Source of the DNA: Symsagittifera roscoffensis
Lineage: Eukaryota; Xenacoelomorpha; Acoela; Convolutidae
Assembly (NCBI RefSeq): GCF_963678635.1
Contig: NC_087062.1
Coordinates: 31,518,704 to 31,582,703, forward strand
DNA: 64,000 bases
Direction: 5' to 3'
The notes under the pieces were generated by a model. It had not been told where the DNA came from and ran no database searches. It was given only the letters and a program-made list of their open reading frames with translations. Made by a program: the position numbers and the translations under genes. This document shows positions 42,811 to 56,100 of the stretch, piece after piece; the stretch's first letter is position 1, and every line of letters begins with the position of its first letter.

Positions 42811-45175
42811 ATGGATGATCTGATGAAACTGAACCTTCAAAGGGTGAGCTTTGCAGCAGATGCCATGAGTATGTTGAACGGAACGCGATTGTCTGTCAAC
42901 GGACTGTACTCAATAATAGGCGTGGACTGGTTAATAGCTGCTGGCATAAACTTCAGCTCTACAACCGCCTCGAGGTTTGCCGATTTAGAGGGACTGCCCT
43001 CGAACAATACAATGGGTCCAGTGAATCTAAGACCGTTACAAGACGTGAAACTGAATCATGACGAAGGAAATCGAGAAGAAAGACACGGAAGATCCCTGAC
43101 GACAAGGGTACCAATTGGACAACATGTAAAGATGTTCAGGCAGGTGACAGCACCCCCAGGCCACGTGAAAGAAAGAGCGTGCCCGAAACAAGTGAATCAA
43201 GAAGGTGATGTTCAGAGATACGGTGGGTTGAAGGCGATAAAGAAAGATGAGACCATCTTTACTGCATATGACAAGACAGAAAGGATGAAGGCCAAGATTA
43301 TGATATTCGCGAGTTCAGACTTCGTATATACCTGCAAGTTTCTGTTTTCGCCTGATGTTATGATGTTGGCAGCGGTCGACCTGGACCTAATGCAATCCGT
43401 GTCGATGGCGATCGGAGTACAAAGGCAGACAGATTTGAACCCAATTACAATTGTGTTCGCTGGCATCAGTGACCATCTACAAAGCAGAGGTTACCTGAAT
43501 AGACTCAGAGAGCCTACGACAGCCGAAGCCGCTGTATGACCAGCTATAAAAGAAATCCTCGAGTCAATGGGTGAAGTGGAGGATACCCTGAAAGAGGGTG
43601 ACTTCACTAAAATAACATCGAGATATGCACATCTCCCGGATAGACTGAAGTTCGTGTAGGCGATTGTGGCTTGGCTCTCGGAAGGGAAATATGATGTGAT
43701 CATATCTGCCCCAAATCGCGAGATAGCGATGGAGAATCTGAGGCCACTCAGAGCTGAATTATGGTTTTGATGACAACACCAGAGGCTAACCAGTGGCTGC
43801 ACATGACCCCTCGGATAGCAGCGTTGGGCGCGGATGCTTTCGAGCAAGGTCTAGTGATGATCAAGAAAATCCATGCCTATTTAGTGAAGGAGGTGAACCT
43901 GGCCGAAAATGGTGAAGAGAAATTAGCCGAGTTTGTGAACAGAGTGTGCCAAGTTACCCTAGAAGCTTTCCGGACCCAGAAAGTGAGGGGAGAAGAAGGC
44001 TTTGACCGGACTGATAGCATGCTGGAAAGGCTAGGAGCCGGACGGACTGTGTCCTTCTTGGCGAAAATTTACCCATAACTTTTTCGATATTTGATAAAGG
44101 AATTCCCCCAAGCAGTAGTGGAAGTATCGATCAAAGAAATACTAGCCTTGTTCGTGACGTTTGGAGCAGTGAACTTTGTGAACGGACCGGCGGTACTGCT
44201 CACCGAATAAAATCAAAACTTGAGATTAGGTGGACTTCTAACGTTGATCGCGATAACGCATGGAAACGTGGGAGGACTTAGGAATTTGACGCGCTACGCA
44301 GAGCAGATGAGAGAGAATGTGAGGAAGTTCGACCTGAAGCGAGCTACGGATTATTGGAATAAGATAGGAGATTTGAGACATACTCTTATCCAGTACCTCC
44401 TGCAGCAGAATCGCTTCCAGAGGAAGGAAGACGTGCGACGACATGTTGGGGGCATGCTCCTGCTAACTGATCTGAGCTTAGCTATGAGGACCGATCCCCT
44501 AGCAGTGATCAGAGGAGCCACGAGTTCGTGACGGTCATATATGGACCATCAGTTACGTTTGCATTCGCTGATGTTAAGGTGGAAGCATACAGGACGTCGG
44601 TGTTGCACCTGAACCTCAAATCAGCAGTGGGCGGAAGTGCGCTGAATTGGTGTGAGCAGCACGTATTGCGAGAACTTATGAGCGAAGATCTGTTGTTTGC
44701 AAAGATATCGGAGCCAGAGATGACGGTCGTCAACTTCGACGGTCACTTCCGTGATCGTATGGGAGAAGTGGACAGAGGGCGCATTGAAGTAATCCCAAAG
44801 CTCTGGAATCTGAGGCCCTACGTTGAGAAAAATGACGAGATCACAAGAATTCCTCGACTCACTGCAGCATACCACAAGGTGAGAGAAGAGACGAAAGGTT
44901 GGGGTGACTACAAGAAGTTGCCAGAGGAAATCCCTGAATTCCCTCTGATAAGAAGGATGTTGCTCGGAGCATTTTCCGTAGTGCAAACTCCTAGGTTGAG
45001 AGCGTTTGAGACCAATGAAAGGAGAGTGGCAAAACTCTCGGAAACGTTGGATCCGCGTTTTGTGGGCAGAAATGGCGCAGTGTTGCAGCATAAGCGATTT
45101 GCTTACACGGATCAAGCAACGCAGCGACTCCGAAGCCTGGGGGATTTGACAAGAAATGGGCGAAACTGGATCTAG
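42811..45175 (+). pseudogene. Element B ORF2b, middle part
   Basis: Frames at 42811-43539, 43761-44078, 44220-44531 and 44528-45175 align in order with C's ORF2b: INFSSTTASRFADLEGLPS, IMIFASSDF, IVFAGISDHLQSRGYL, then TVIYGPSVTFAF and ALNWCEQHVLRE. At least four frameshifts or stops. Function unknown beyond the hydrolase-like part. Confidence 0.75.
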
Positions 45176-48100
45176 CGCCTATGAGGATGAGAGGCAGAGC
45201 TGAATTACCAGAGGCCTCCTTGATCTTGACGAGTGTGAAAACGGAGTTAACGGTGGGAGGAACGCTACAGACGAAAACCTTGCCAGCACCTTCGGAGATG
45301 AGGAGGTCAAAATAGTCTATGGAGAGGAAGAAGATCTGTCAGCAGGCAGGCTAGTCATACCGAAATTTCCGGAAGGGGCCAGAAGTGAAGAGCAAGGATC
45401 CTCAAATTCGAAAGAGAAATCAGATGGAGATGATGGGCAGGGAGGAAGCCGTCGACCGGAGGAACCTATGCAACAGGAACCCAATCAGGCCGAGAAAGAA
45501 GACGATAAGGCATCGACAGGAGGATTGTCCAGCCTAGACTTCAATTTCCTCAGTGATTTTGAAAGCGGCGCCGATGCGTTGGAGACGACTGAGCCAGCAG
45601 ACGAGGGTACTTCCACGCTGAAACCCCCGCCAGCTTTTATAGAAACGAGCCGGAATCCGCCGGAGAGCGGACCTCCGAGCAATTCTAAAGATACAGAACA
45701 GAGACTCCTCATGGAATCACCAAGGCAAAGAAGAATGGAAGGCGCTGCCAGAGTACTTTTCTTGGGAACGTTGCCCAAAGAAGAGTGGGAGGTGCATCAC
45801 AGGGACCATGAAAATAGGACGGGATGTAGAATGGACAGAGTAGCTTTTATGGAAGAGGTCTGGACGGTAGTTCAGAGCTACGGTACCCAGTCCATTTTGA
45901 AACTAGGTCTCAACCAATCACTAATGCGGGAGTCCTTGACAAACTCGACGAGTGTGAAGGAAGATTGAGTGAGGTATTGCTCGACTCAGCCACTGACGAA
46001 AGTGAGGCAAACTCTCCTATCAAGATGACCATGGTGCCAACCACTCTCATGGCAGGAATAAAATCAACTGGTTATAGAACCAAGAGGAGTGACCGCACTC
46101 TGACTGGAGCAACATTAGAAATGGAAATACTCAGCCAATGTGGAGAGAGTACTATGAAAGACTTTAAAGTCTCCCATGAACCATGGGAAAGAAAGTGTTG
46201 TAGGACAGCTAGTCCCAGTGGAGTATAATCGACTGACAGTGTCGGATACTGTATCAATAGATGAACCCGCCAATGGATACATGGAGATGTTGGAGTACAG
46301 AAATTCGGCCAGAGGACACTTGATGGTTCTGGAAGACCAAAGTGCCATGGAAGGTTATTTGGAAACGATGATGCAAGGCAACACCCTGAAGCAGAAAGCA
46401 TACGGGACTCTGTTATCGTTTGAGATGCATACAGAAACGATAGAGCAGTTGGTGAGCCTTCCATGGAGAGCGGTAGTGTTACGGTTTTTCGAAGAAGAAA
46501 TGAGAACCACTCCGAAGATACACGCTCTGATAGCAGTACCTTAAGTGAGAACTGAGTTACAACTGAGGTTCGCCTGGTGCATAATCGGACCGACTCACGG
46601 GGACTATGATTCAGAAGAAAGGAAAAGATCAAAGGAAGAAAAGGTATTCCTAATGACGAGGATGAGAGATCTGATAACCCAAGAGGAAGCGGCAATAGCG
46701 TGCGCGAAGCGGAGAGACGCTCTCTGTTTCATTCGGTTCATCATAGAACAAATGTCAGTGCCAGCATTGAACACCTGTGTCAAGATGTTAAGGCAAGGTG
46801 ATGAACGAGCGAAAGCCTTGCTCTTGCTAGCACTGCTGGATATGCATCAAAGCAAACTATTGCGAGTGAACATGAGAGAACCCGTGGAACTAGAACCCAT
46901 GAGGAAAATTAGATTCTCAAACAAAGAGCAGAGGCTCACTAAGGAATCATTGGAAGCACTGCCGAAATCCAGTGAATACTGTGGACCAATCAGGAAGAAG
47001 TCCTACAGTTACATGTCCGGTATCATAGGGATAGCGTACAACCCTTTCCTAATTGAGGACATACGCGATTGCTTCTTTGATTACGAGCAAGCAGTGTTGC
47101 TAAGATTCTGGAGGTCGAGAATTGCAACGTTAAGAAGCGCTGCTAATCAGCAGGCCAAGCTGGGACTAGTCTTGGAGGAAAAGGTGGCTGCACCTTCAGT
47201 GCCAAAATCAGACAACCAGGTATAATTTGGATTGGGATTCTCAGACGAACTGCTGAGAACGAGTTTGATGGTAGTGTGGGAACTTATGAAACCATCATGG
47301 TGTCCGAGTCCCAAAGCTGATTCAAAATTACGGGCGACACAAGACATACAAAGGGAATTGAACTCAGACTGTAACCTGCGTGATCTTAACATCGTCTATA
47401 ACGTGATGACAGCAGCCTCTAAGAGCAACGGAGAAGACAAAGTAGAGTTACCTGGCTGGGAACCAGAGGACTGGTTCAAACCTGGTAGCTGTCTAGCAGA
47501 AGTCTGTGGTGCAGATTGCGTGAAGATCTTGGAGAAACAACACAAGCAACTGACAATTTTGTTTGGGAACATTGTGATGAAGGCGAAGACAGAAACGGAG
47601 CTTGCTGCGGATTGCCATGGAGGCACCGAGATGAATCTAGTGACTGCACTAGGATTCTACAGCATGTTTAGTTCTTTAGAGTCACTATTGAATCTAGAAC
47701 AAAAGCATCAGATGGTCACGGCCATCAGTGTAGAAGTGTTCCCAGGAGTTTTGCAGACTGAGCAAAAACACATAGGAAGGTTGAGGGAAGCGATCGAGGC
47801 GGAGATGAACATCCGACACACACAGTGAGACATATCGCAGACCGTCGGGAGCGCGACAATTGGTGGGATCGACGTTAGCTCCAATGTGCAAGAGTAGATA
47901 CCCAGTGCATTTCGTAGCTGTGGATGTGAAAATTACGAGAGCGATCGTGGATCAAGCCTTCTCGGTGCCAAAATGCGTAAGACTAGCGAGAATGTCAGAA
48001 AAGTCTTATGAGTTACTGTGCAAAATGTTCTCAGCAGTTCCGGAGAGAACTAAAAATGAGTTAGAATCGATACTGGGAAAGAAGTTCATGGGATACGCCA

Positions 48101-49227
48101 GTGGGAACTTCAGTGACTTTGAAAGACAGAAGCAGAAAGGATTGACAGTCACGGCTTACAATGCAATAGATGAAAATGATGAAGTCCACCGAGTGATGAT
48201 GGAAGTGGAACCACTACTGGAAGCTTCGGGAAAGCGTAATTGGAGGAGCATCATGTCAACACATGATGAGTTTCCCTTCCATTGCTTGTTGCAAACATGG
48301 TGGTACTCCGGGCGTAGTAATCTAGTATTGATCTGGGACTCTGGAGAGCTGCTCTCCATGGGTTTACCAAACTCATCACGGCCCATAACGATAATGATAG
48401 TGGGAGTTATGATGGCTGGAAGCTCATGTGAAAGAGAACAATAGACAGGCGGCGCCAACGAGGGAACAATCGCAGAAGTTGGATTGTCTAAAAGATTTAG
48501 ATCTTTTTGAGATAATCTACAAAATCTTGAACATTCCGATGGAAGTGAAAAAGATATGGGCCAGGAGACGTCTGATACCATGGTTTAGAGCCAACTTGAC
48601 TGCATGGTTGTATGATTATGCTAAGAAGCATATGTCAAAGCACAGAAGGGTGTACAGTGCGTATCAGCTGGACATTGGAGCAAGAGCTTTCCAACGAGCT
48701 TTTGTAACTCATCGGAATGCAGTGACCACCGCAGTAAAGAGAACTTCCAGGACGAGTGAATGTAATGGAAGGGAGAAAGAAGAGACGTTGAAGGAAGATA
48801 TGGAGAGAAACGTGACGTTGTGCCTCCACAACAGCTTCTGCCGGAACAGAGAATCTAACGTTGATCCCCTACCTTGTTGTAAACAAAGAGTAGAAGAGCA
48901 GAAGTGTTGGGGACTGCTTCCAACAGCGTCAGGATAGCTACCAATGTATCGCAGGACACGGAAATGGAAAGTGCAGAGTCAATGTTGCAGGAGGAGGAGA
49001 TGGAGCATCAACAAATGGCCGAAAAACAAGATGCAAGAAGAGACGAAATTAGAAGAAATTTGGAAGTTTTAGAACTTTTAAACGACGAAAAAAGAAGAAA
49101 CAAAGAAGTGATGAAAGAGAAGAAGTTAAAACTCAGAATTGTTTTGTATGTGACAGAAAACTCAAATGAGAAACAAAGCAACCAAGTTGTAATTGAAACT
49201 GAAAGAAAACAATTAGTTGAATTTTGA
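45176..49227 (+). pseudogene. Element B ORF2b, C-terminal part
   Basis: Broken frames follow C's order: acidic linker (45468), GTLPKEEWEVHHRDHEN (45768), GIIGIAYNPFL (47010), SCLAEVCGADCVKIL (47480), LVTALGFYSMFSSL, FSVPKCVRLARMS (47960), VEPLLEASGKRN and FRANLTAWLYDYAKKH (48590). The end (48953-49227) is Glu/Lys-rich and not clearly similar to C. It shows the whole second gene was present in the common ancestor. Confidence 0.75.
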
Positions 49228-49848
49228 AAGATTAAAGAATTTGTTGCGCTTATAAATTTGCATTTTGATTTTAGTTAGTGGCTTTAGAGATACTTACTAT
49301 TTATTTAGAAAGGCTTGAGTGAAGAGTATATTTAAATATTCCAGCCTGCATGATTGTTTTTATTCAAATAGGACGACTGATCACTTTGTGGTGACATGAA
49401 AGGCTTGGGTAATCTCTTGGAAAGGGAAATTATCTCATTGTTCCTTCTAACCACAGAGTTCCTTAGTTTTAATGTTCAGGAACAATAGCAGCTAAGTTTT
49501 TGAAGGAAAGAAGGTTAGTAGGATAATTTTAGCTTGTTGGTTGGCAGGACTGTCCTGCAAACTAACACCTTTTAAAACCTAGGAGAAAAAGTTTTAAATC
49601 AGGGCATTGGCGTTAGAAGTTAGACAAAATGTTTTATCTTAAGTCATATCCTCGAAAGTGCAGATTAGTGAAAAAATTTGGAAGGCTGTAGTGATGTAAT
49701 ATGATGCCATTTATATTCTGCAGTGAGTCGATATGGCGTGGATAAAAGTGATTTCGTGCATTTTGTAACTTCTGTTCGATGGCACTGTACCATTTTAAGG
49801 AAGACTACGAGATTCAATAGGAACATTGATCGGGCTGTCCAAAGAGTA
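49228..49848 (+). other. Element B 3' noncoding region
   Basis: 620 bp with no gene. No strong polypurine tract is visible directly before the 3' LTR; only CAAAGAG remains. Confidence 0.5.
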
Positions 49849-50538
49849 TGTGATATTCAACCAGAATTGACAAAAAAGACATTTCGAACTATTCGCCGTT
49901 GACCTTGAGAATTGGCAGTTTTAGAAGATTACCAACGTTATGTAGACGATTAGACAAATCGTGAAGGTCAGAAGATTCTGGAACTTTTAAATTTTAAAAA
50001 TTCGATTTGTGACGTCACACTTCCGGAAAACGTCGAAACGGCCATTTTTAGATGTAAATCAGAGGAAAAACACAACAACAACGATAGTTGCGAGAGAAAC
50101 TACGACAAGAAATAGAAAAAGACGTCAGAGTATTAGCAGAGACCGCTCCGAGTTGTAAAGATTGTGTCGCTACAATCGTTAGAAAGCCATTCACACCAAC
50201 GGTGAAGGGTGGTGGAAACGTGAATTCAGCCTTCCAGAGAGGAAATAAGAGTGTTATTTCTCCGGATTCAGGAATCCGGAGGGGTCTTGAGACCTGAACT
50301 CAAATTTTCTCAAACTAACTTTAAGCTTACTGGTCATGCCATGAATCGAATTTATTTAACATCTCAATTCATTTTCTGATTATGAGAAGCTAGGAGTTGC
50401 GGGAAAGGGTTGATCCATCTTCGATGGAGATGATGATTTTTATCTACTGAACAAAAACAAAAATTAATATAATCAACTTAGCTTTATAATAACTTAGCTT
50501 TATATGCCGTCGATATGTACTTCCGGGCGAATGTTACA
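49849..50538 (+). repeat. Element B 3' LTR
   Basis: 690 bp, TGTGATATTC to GAATGTTACA, alignable to the array LTRs and to the solo LTR at 827-1515. Confidence 0.82.
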
Positions 50539-51814
50539 TCATTTTTCTAGAATTTGCTTATCTCAAAAACTGAAAGGATTTGGTTATTAATATATGGAGG
50601 CCAGAATCGCAAAATTTGAGAAAAGTCTGACAAACATCCCACTATTAGCTTGCTAATTCAAACTTGACGAAATAAACGCCGAATTTAAATTGCAAAATCG
50701 AAAATAAAAAACTTAACCTTAGCAATATCTGATATAGGTTAAATTTGAAAAAATCTTTGAAACATACAAAAAAATACGTTGAAAAAGGTTAAGCATGGCG
50801 AGATGGTGAAGCTTGCATTTAAAAATATAATAGATAGATGAAAGTTAAAAAATTAGGAGACGGGTAGACAGACTTAACCACGTTAATCAAAAAAGCAAGT
50901 ATACAGACAGGTAGACAGACTTAATTTATCCTCGCAAAAAAATTAGAGAAAATTAATGGCCTTGCGGAAAACTAATTGAAAAACTTTCTTAAGCATTGCA
51001 ATATATGATATAGCTTAAACATGAAAAAGCTCTGTCGTTAAACATGCAAAATTATTATGCTTAAGCATGAGAGATAGCTGTCACTTGCATTTAATTATAG
51101 TACAGATAGATATTGTCGAAAATGGACTTTGAACAGGTATTTTAGAGAGTTAAAAATTGATTATGCGCTTATTTTTGTCCACTAGTGTACCCAGCAATGT
51201 CTTTGAAATGCATATTTTATACATAATTTGATTAAGAGTAATGAACGTAGTGAGTACTCTTATATAGGTCTTGCTGAATTTTTTTTGTATTTTTTTCTCA
51301 GGAAAATATTGATGCACTTAGGTATTTATGCACTTTTTGAGTTCAATTGAATTTTATCTGCTGAAAGTGACATAAATAGCACCCTCCAAATACGAAAGTG
51401 CAAATGGCCCGAAATTTCGTTCACGCTCAATTTGATTTTTCGGGGTTTGCCTTTTTTTCAAGATCAGTGCATTTCTATTGTTTAAAATCTCCACTATCGA
51501 ACAGCAACAGTGTAAAGGTCACGAAAAACATGATCGACTTCTAATTTCGGAAATGGAAATTAATTATGAGATTTGCTAATGAAAAATTTTTTTACTTATT
51601 AATCCAGTTTTCTCAAATTGGGATAATTTTAAATAAAAAAGTGACAAGCATAAATTGTTCTACAAATTCAAAGAGTTTTGAGGCAATCTTTTTTTTCGAA
51701 GTTCAAAAGTTGAAGATTTTTGAAAAAACAAGTCAGTTTTTATATCAGTTCTCTTGCGTTCATTACTCTTTTCCAACTGTCAGTTGGCTATGTTTGTGTT
51801 CTTTCAAATTTATT
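50539..51814. other. AT-rich spacer between elements B and C
   Basis: No gene. Contains two diverged direct copies of a ~130-bp sequence (50707-50836 and 50985-51112; shared CAATATMTGATATAGSTTAAA and TTAAGCATG) and a duplicated GGTAGACAGACTTAA (about 50863 and 50910). Confidence 0.6.
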
Positions 51815-53094
51815 TGTAACATTCGTCTACTGCAGTCACACATGAGGCTTAAGGAAAATAGGCCCTATAACCACTGGCTCAAGGGTCAGGGACACCATCT
51901 CTTGTGTTTTTCTACCTCAAGAACGGTCGGAGCCAGTTCGGTTCGTTTGTGACATGAGACTACGACCCGTTACAGCTTAAAGGCTACTACTAAAATATCC
52001 CCCCACTCTAGAATTAGAAACGTCCCCATACTTAGGTCTCTAGATACCCAAAATACATGAACGCCGTTAAAAACCGGGTTGGAACAATCCGTTAAGTTAC
52101 TTTTTATTAGACAGTGGAACTTTGATCCATTTCAGATGGATCAACCTAAAACTCGCCTTACCTCAACATAACAATTATAAAACACACTCTAGGAATTTAA
52201 ATTAAGTACTCACATTGTAGCACGCTCAAGAACCAGGAAGTAAATAAGTCGGTAAGCAACTCAAGAATTAATAAAGTAACTAAAATGAGTTTAATGTTAG
52301 TCAGTTTTAATAACAAGAACAAGTTTTTACTCTAGACTGTAAGTTCTCGTGAACCATTGGGACACTCTAGCTGTCCACCTTTCCACCGAAGGTTCACTCT
52401 GGTCCAGTCAATAATAGTACTCCAATCACAACAATCCAGTTCGTGGGAATGCTCTCGTCTCTGTTTTAGATGGGACAGCTCTACTCTTGTTCTATTGTGA
52501 CAGAAATTGCGAATAGCAATTTCCCACTGTTTTATTTAGTAACTTTCCCGCGATTGTTACTCGATCGTTCTGACTTCTCTTTTCTGATTTTCAGTTATCG
52601 CGAGAAAATCGTGCATGACAGGTTCCATTCGAAATTTTGAAAAATTAAATTTCACTCCAAAATCAAGTGTTTTTTGCTTCTCTCAAGGTCAAACTTCCGA
52701 ATATGACCGACTGGCACATACTCCCCAGACTCGAGATCGATGTCCTCATCGCGTGCTGTCTTCTGCCAGTGAGTCCCAGAAAACCGAGTGTTACTCAAAA
52801 TACAGTGCCAGTGGTCATTTACAGAAGTTTGCAGCAGACTTAAGCTTATCTACACCCCAAAATTCACAGCCATGTAAAATTTTCACACTATCGCTAAACA
52901 GCAATCAAAATCTGCACACACCTGCACCCTTGAATTCTTGCTTTCCAAGCCAATCATTTAAAATTTCTTTTGTCCTATTCAATCAGGAAATTGTCATGCA
53001 GCATTTTGATTTATATAATAAATATAGTATATTAATAACAATATTTGTTTTGTTAAAACTTCTTTTTCGTGAATCCAAGTTTCACCCGGATCCA
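51815..53094 (-). repeat. Element C 3' LTR
   Basis: 1,280 bp, TGTAACATTC to GGATCCA on the plus strand, the same family as A's LTRs. The TATA-box stretch of A is altered here, while AATAAA (52103-52108, minus) is kept. Confidence 0.87.
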
Positions 53095-53102
53095 CGCTCA
53101 AG

Positions 53103-53118
53103 CCCCCCTTTCCCTCTC
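53103..53118 (-). other. Polypurine tract of element C
   Basis: GAGAGGGAAAGGGGGG on the minus strand, just upstream of the 3' LTR. Confidence 0.75.
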
Positions 53119-53147
53119 AAGACTCAAGATCCATTCGAGCCACCTGC

Positions 53148-56100
53148 TCATCTCGCACTCTTCGCCTTGGAGGTACTGCATCCTGAAGTACTAGATACGG
53201 CAAACTGTCTCAACAGTTCTTCTTCATCATCGGAGCTAATCACAATCTCCTCCCAAGCCTTCAGCTGCTCGTAGGATCGCATCCATTCTCTTTGCTCTTG
53301 CAACCTCTTTGCTTGGTTGGGTAGTGCCTTCACCCTAGATTCCCGGTTTAAACAAAAGGAGTTGTGCAGGCTCAAGCTCACGTTCTTCGCCAGGTCCTCC
53401 TCTAGTCTCGATTCCCTCGCCTTGGTATTGTCTCTAGACATCTTACCCACTCTCTTCCATCCTGTCGTGATTGCATTACGATGGGTTAACAGGGGTCTCT
53501 TGAAAGCTTCCGGCCCAATCTCGGCCTGGAACTGTCGATACTCCTTTTGATGTTTTCTCATGTGATCTTTCGTTGTCATGTACAACCAGGACGTCAGCGT
53601 CGCCCGAAACCATGGGAAGTACCTCAAACGGCTCCAGACATGTCTGACTTCCGTTGGTATGGCGAATACCTTGCACGCAGTCTCAAACAACTCGAGTCTC
53701 CTACTGTAGTCTATCGCGTACATTGACTCAGCCGTTGGCGTCCCCGCTTCCCGATATTTCGTTATATTCTCTTCTATCCATCTCAGAGCCAACATCGTAC
53801 TCACTACCAAGATCGTCACCTTCTGTCGGTGATCCGGTGGTCCGATCGACCGGATTTCTTCCATATCCCACACCAGGCAAAGGTTCTTATGATCTGGATA
53901 CCACACCGTTTGCGCTAAACAGTGGCATGGGCATTCTCCATGGGTGATTTCAATGCTCCTGAGGTTACGCTCCCCCGAGGCTTCCAAGAGAGGCTCAAGC
54001 TCCATCATTTTCTCATGCATTGTGTCGTTATCTTCCAGGTTTGGAGCACTTCCCACAGGTTTTCCGATCACGTTCTGTCTCTCGTGATCGCTTGTGTTCT
54101 CTCTCTCCAACTTCAAAAGTTCTTCTCCCCAGATTTCACTCAAGTCATCTCTCAATTCTTTTGGTACTGTCCCTCTGATTTTTCTCAACAACGTGTGCGA
54201 GTGATGCGATATCCGAGCCAACCTCACGCACTTGGGCACTGAGAAGGCCTTGTCCACCAGTACTCTCTGGCTGGATACTTCCACCATCACCATGTGCAGT
54301 GGGTAGTGACTTCCGCACAAGTTGGCCATCATTGACCCTATCAGCGATTTCGCGTTCAATGGCAAGCCATAAGCTTCGCTCATGGGAAATCCCATTTCCG
54401 CCTCGAGACCAACCTTCCAGCTCCGGATGTGTTTTTGAGTCACCTGCAACACCCCGGGCCATGATTCTACGCTCAACGCCGTCACTAAATGATGTTCAGA
54501 TTCTAGTCTTTCCAGTGACTGCAGACTACACATTCTCGAGAAGAATCCGAGAGCTGTCGCTATATTCACCGTGGTTCTCGCGTAACACTCCGCTACTATT
54601 TGCACTTCACTTTTCTCCCTTTCTGTTATGTCTTCGAACCAAGTGACCAGGTCTTCTTTTTGAAATGACAGTATTCTAACGCATGACCGTCCATCGCAGG
54701 TGTGCTCTCCGTTTCCACACGTCGAATCCAGACAGCTACCCGGCTCCAATTTCTTTGCTGACCCGGGATTACTAGTCTTTTCGCTTGGCTCTTGCATCTG
54801 AGGTGAAATTAGCTTATGCAGCACACTCAACTTTGCCAGATCTTCATCTTCCGTTGGTGCTAACCTCACTCGCTCGGTGGCTTCCTCGATCAGACTCGCG
54901 TGGGGATGTGGACACCAGGAGGGTCTTAATAGCTTCCATACCACTCCCAAGTTCGTGGTTAACAAGCCATTTCCATCGCCCATGTTCACTTCAACTCTCT
55001 TGTTTGAACGCGGTATGCTCACCACCTCTGGTGTTTTCTCAAGAATCAGGCACAGGCTCGGCCCCTCTTTTTCCACCGCGTCTATTTCCATTATTCTTTC
55101 TGTCCAAAACTTCAGTAGCTCCGCTACCTCATGGTTCCTGTGGGCGCCTCCAGCTTCCGAGTCTAAGAAGGGGTTGTAGGCTATTCCCATTACTCCCGAC
55201 ACATATTGGTATTCCCCCTTCTCGCTGAGTCTCGAGTACTGCTCTGACGAGGCCAGGTAACGGTGAACATCATGTTCTTCTTCGAACTTCTTATTATAAA
55301 ACCTCCGCACCTCGTCTAGCTTTCTGTGGTTCTCTAGGGATTGTCTGGAACCATCTTCCTTCTCTATTCCTGTACTCTGAAACACGTTCAAGATGATCGT
55401 TGAGACTCTTTTTTCCATGGTTTTACTTCCGCTTGCTCTCTGTTGGCATGTCAGGATGGTGCTATCAGACATCATCGACATTATCCATCTCAAGAAACAC
55501 GTGGCATCCTTTCTTCTAGCCAGGCTCAAACCTGAATTGTCCCTGGCTACGTGATGCATCAGTGCCTGATACACATCTAGCTTCTTGCTTCCCAGCTTCA
55601 GCCTGTCATACGAGGTCAGTGTTTCCAACTCTATTCCTACCAGACTCCAGGTGAACATTAATTGTCCTGCAGTTCTAACGAAGGGATTCGCCATTAATGG
55701 TGGTGCTGATGAGGGTGTCCTCATTGCTTCTTCAAAATGATCCCTCAACAAACTCTGCCAGGACCTCTTCAGATGATTTGCCATTTCTATTTTATTAACC
55801 TCGGCCTTTTGCTGGGTGGCCCAATTACGTCGCTTGCGAGCTACTCCACTGTCCAACTTCTTCCAGCAGTCCTCCATTTCTTTCAATGTTTCAAGGGCCA
55901 CCCACCACGTCCGGGAGGTGTTCCTCGTCTTGTTCCTTTCCAATGGATCACTTGTCACTCGCTTGCCCGTGGCCTGGTGTGCCTTCGAGATCCATTCTTT
56001 GCCGACATCTACTTCCCATGTCTGTCCGTTCGTTGAACCTCTCTTCACGTTTATCTTCTGAGGCTTGAAGTCTTCCTCCGATGTCGAACTGGTGGAAACC

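Larger units (their letters stand above)
27296..50538 (+). mobile_element. Element B: old giant Ty3/gypsy-like element, degenerate
   Basis: Plus-strand order: LTR, primer site, leader with a 25-bp minisatellite, gag, protease, RT, RNase H, spacer (inverted), integrase, macro-like region, ORF2a, SGNH hydrolase, ORF2b, 3' LTR. Same gene order as A and C at roughly half to two-thirds protein identity, so a separate subfamily. Many stops and frameshifts. About 23.2 kb, independent support for the giant size. Confidence 0.88.

Noticed and set aside
31144-49227. Element B read as a series of separate small host genes
   Set aside because: The pieces align in order and on one strand with A and C; breaks are stops and frameshifts.
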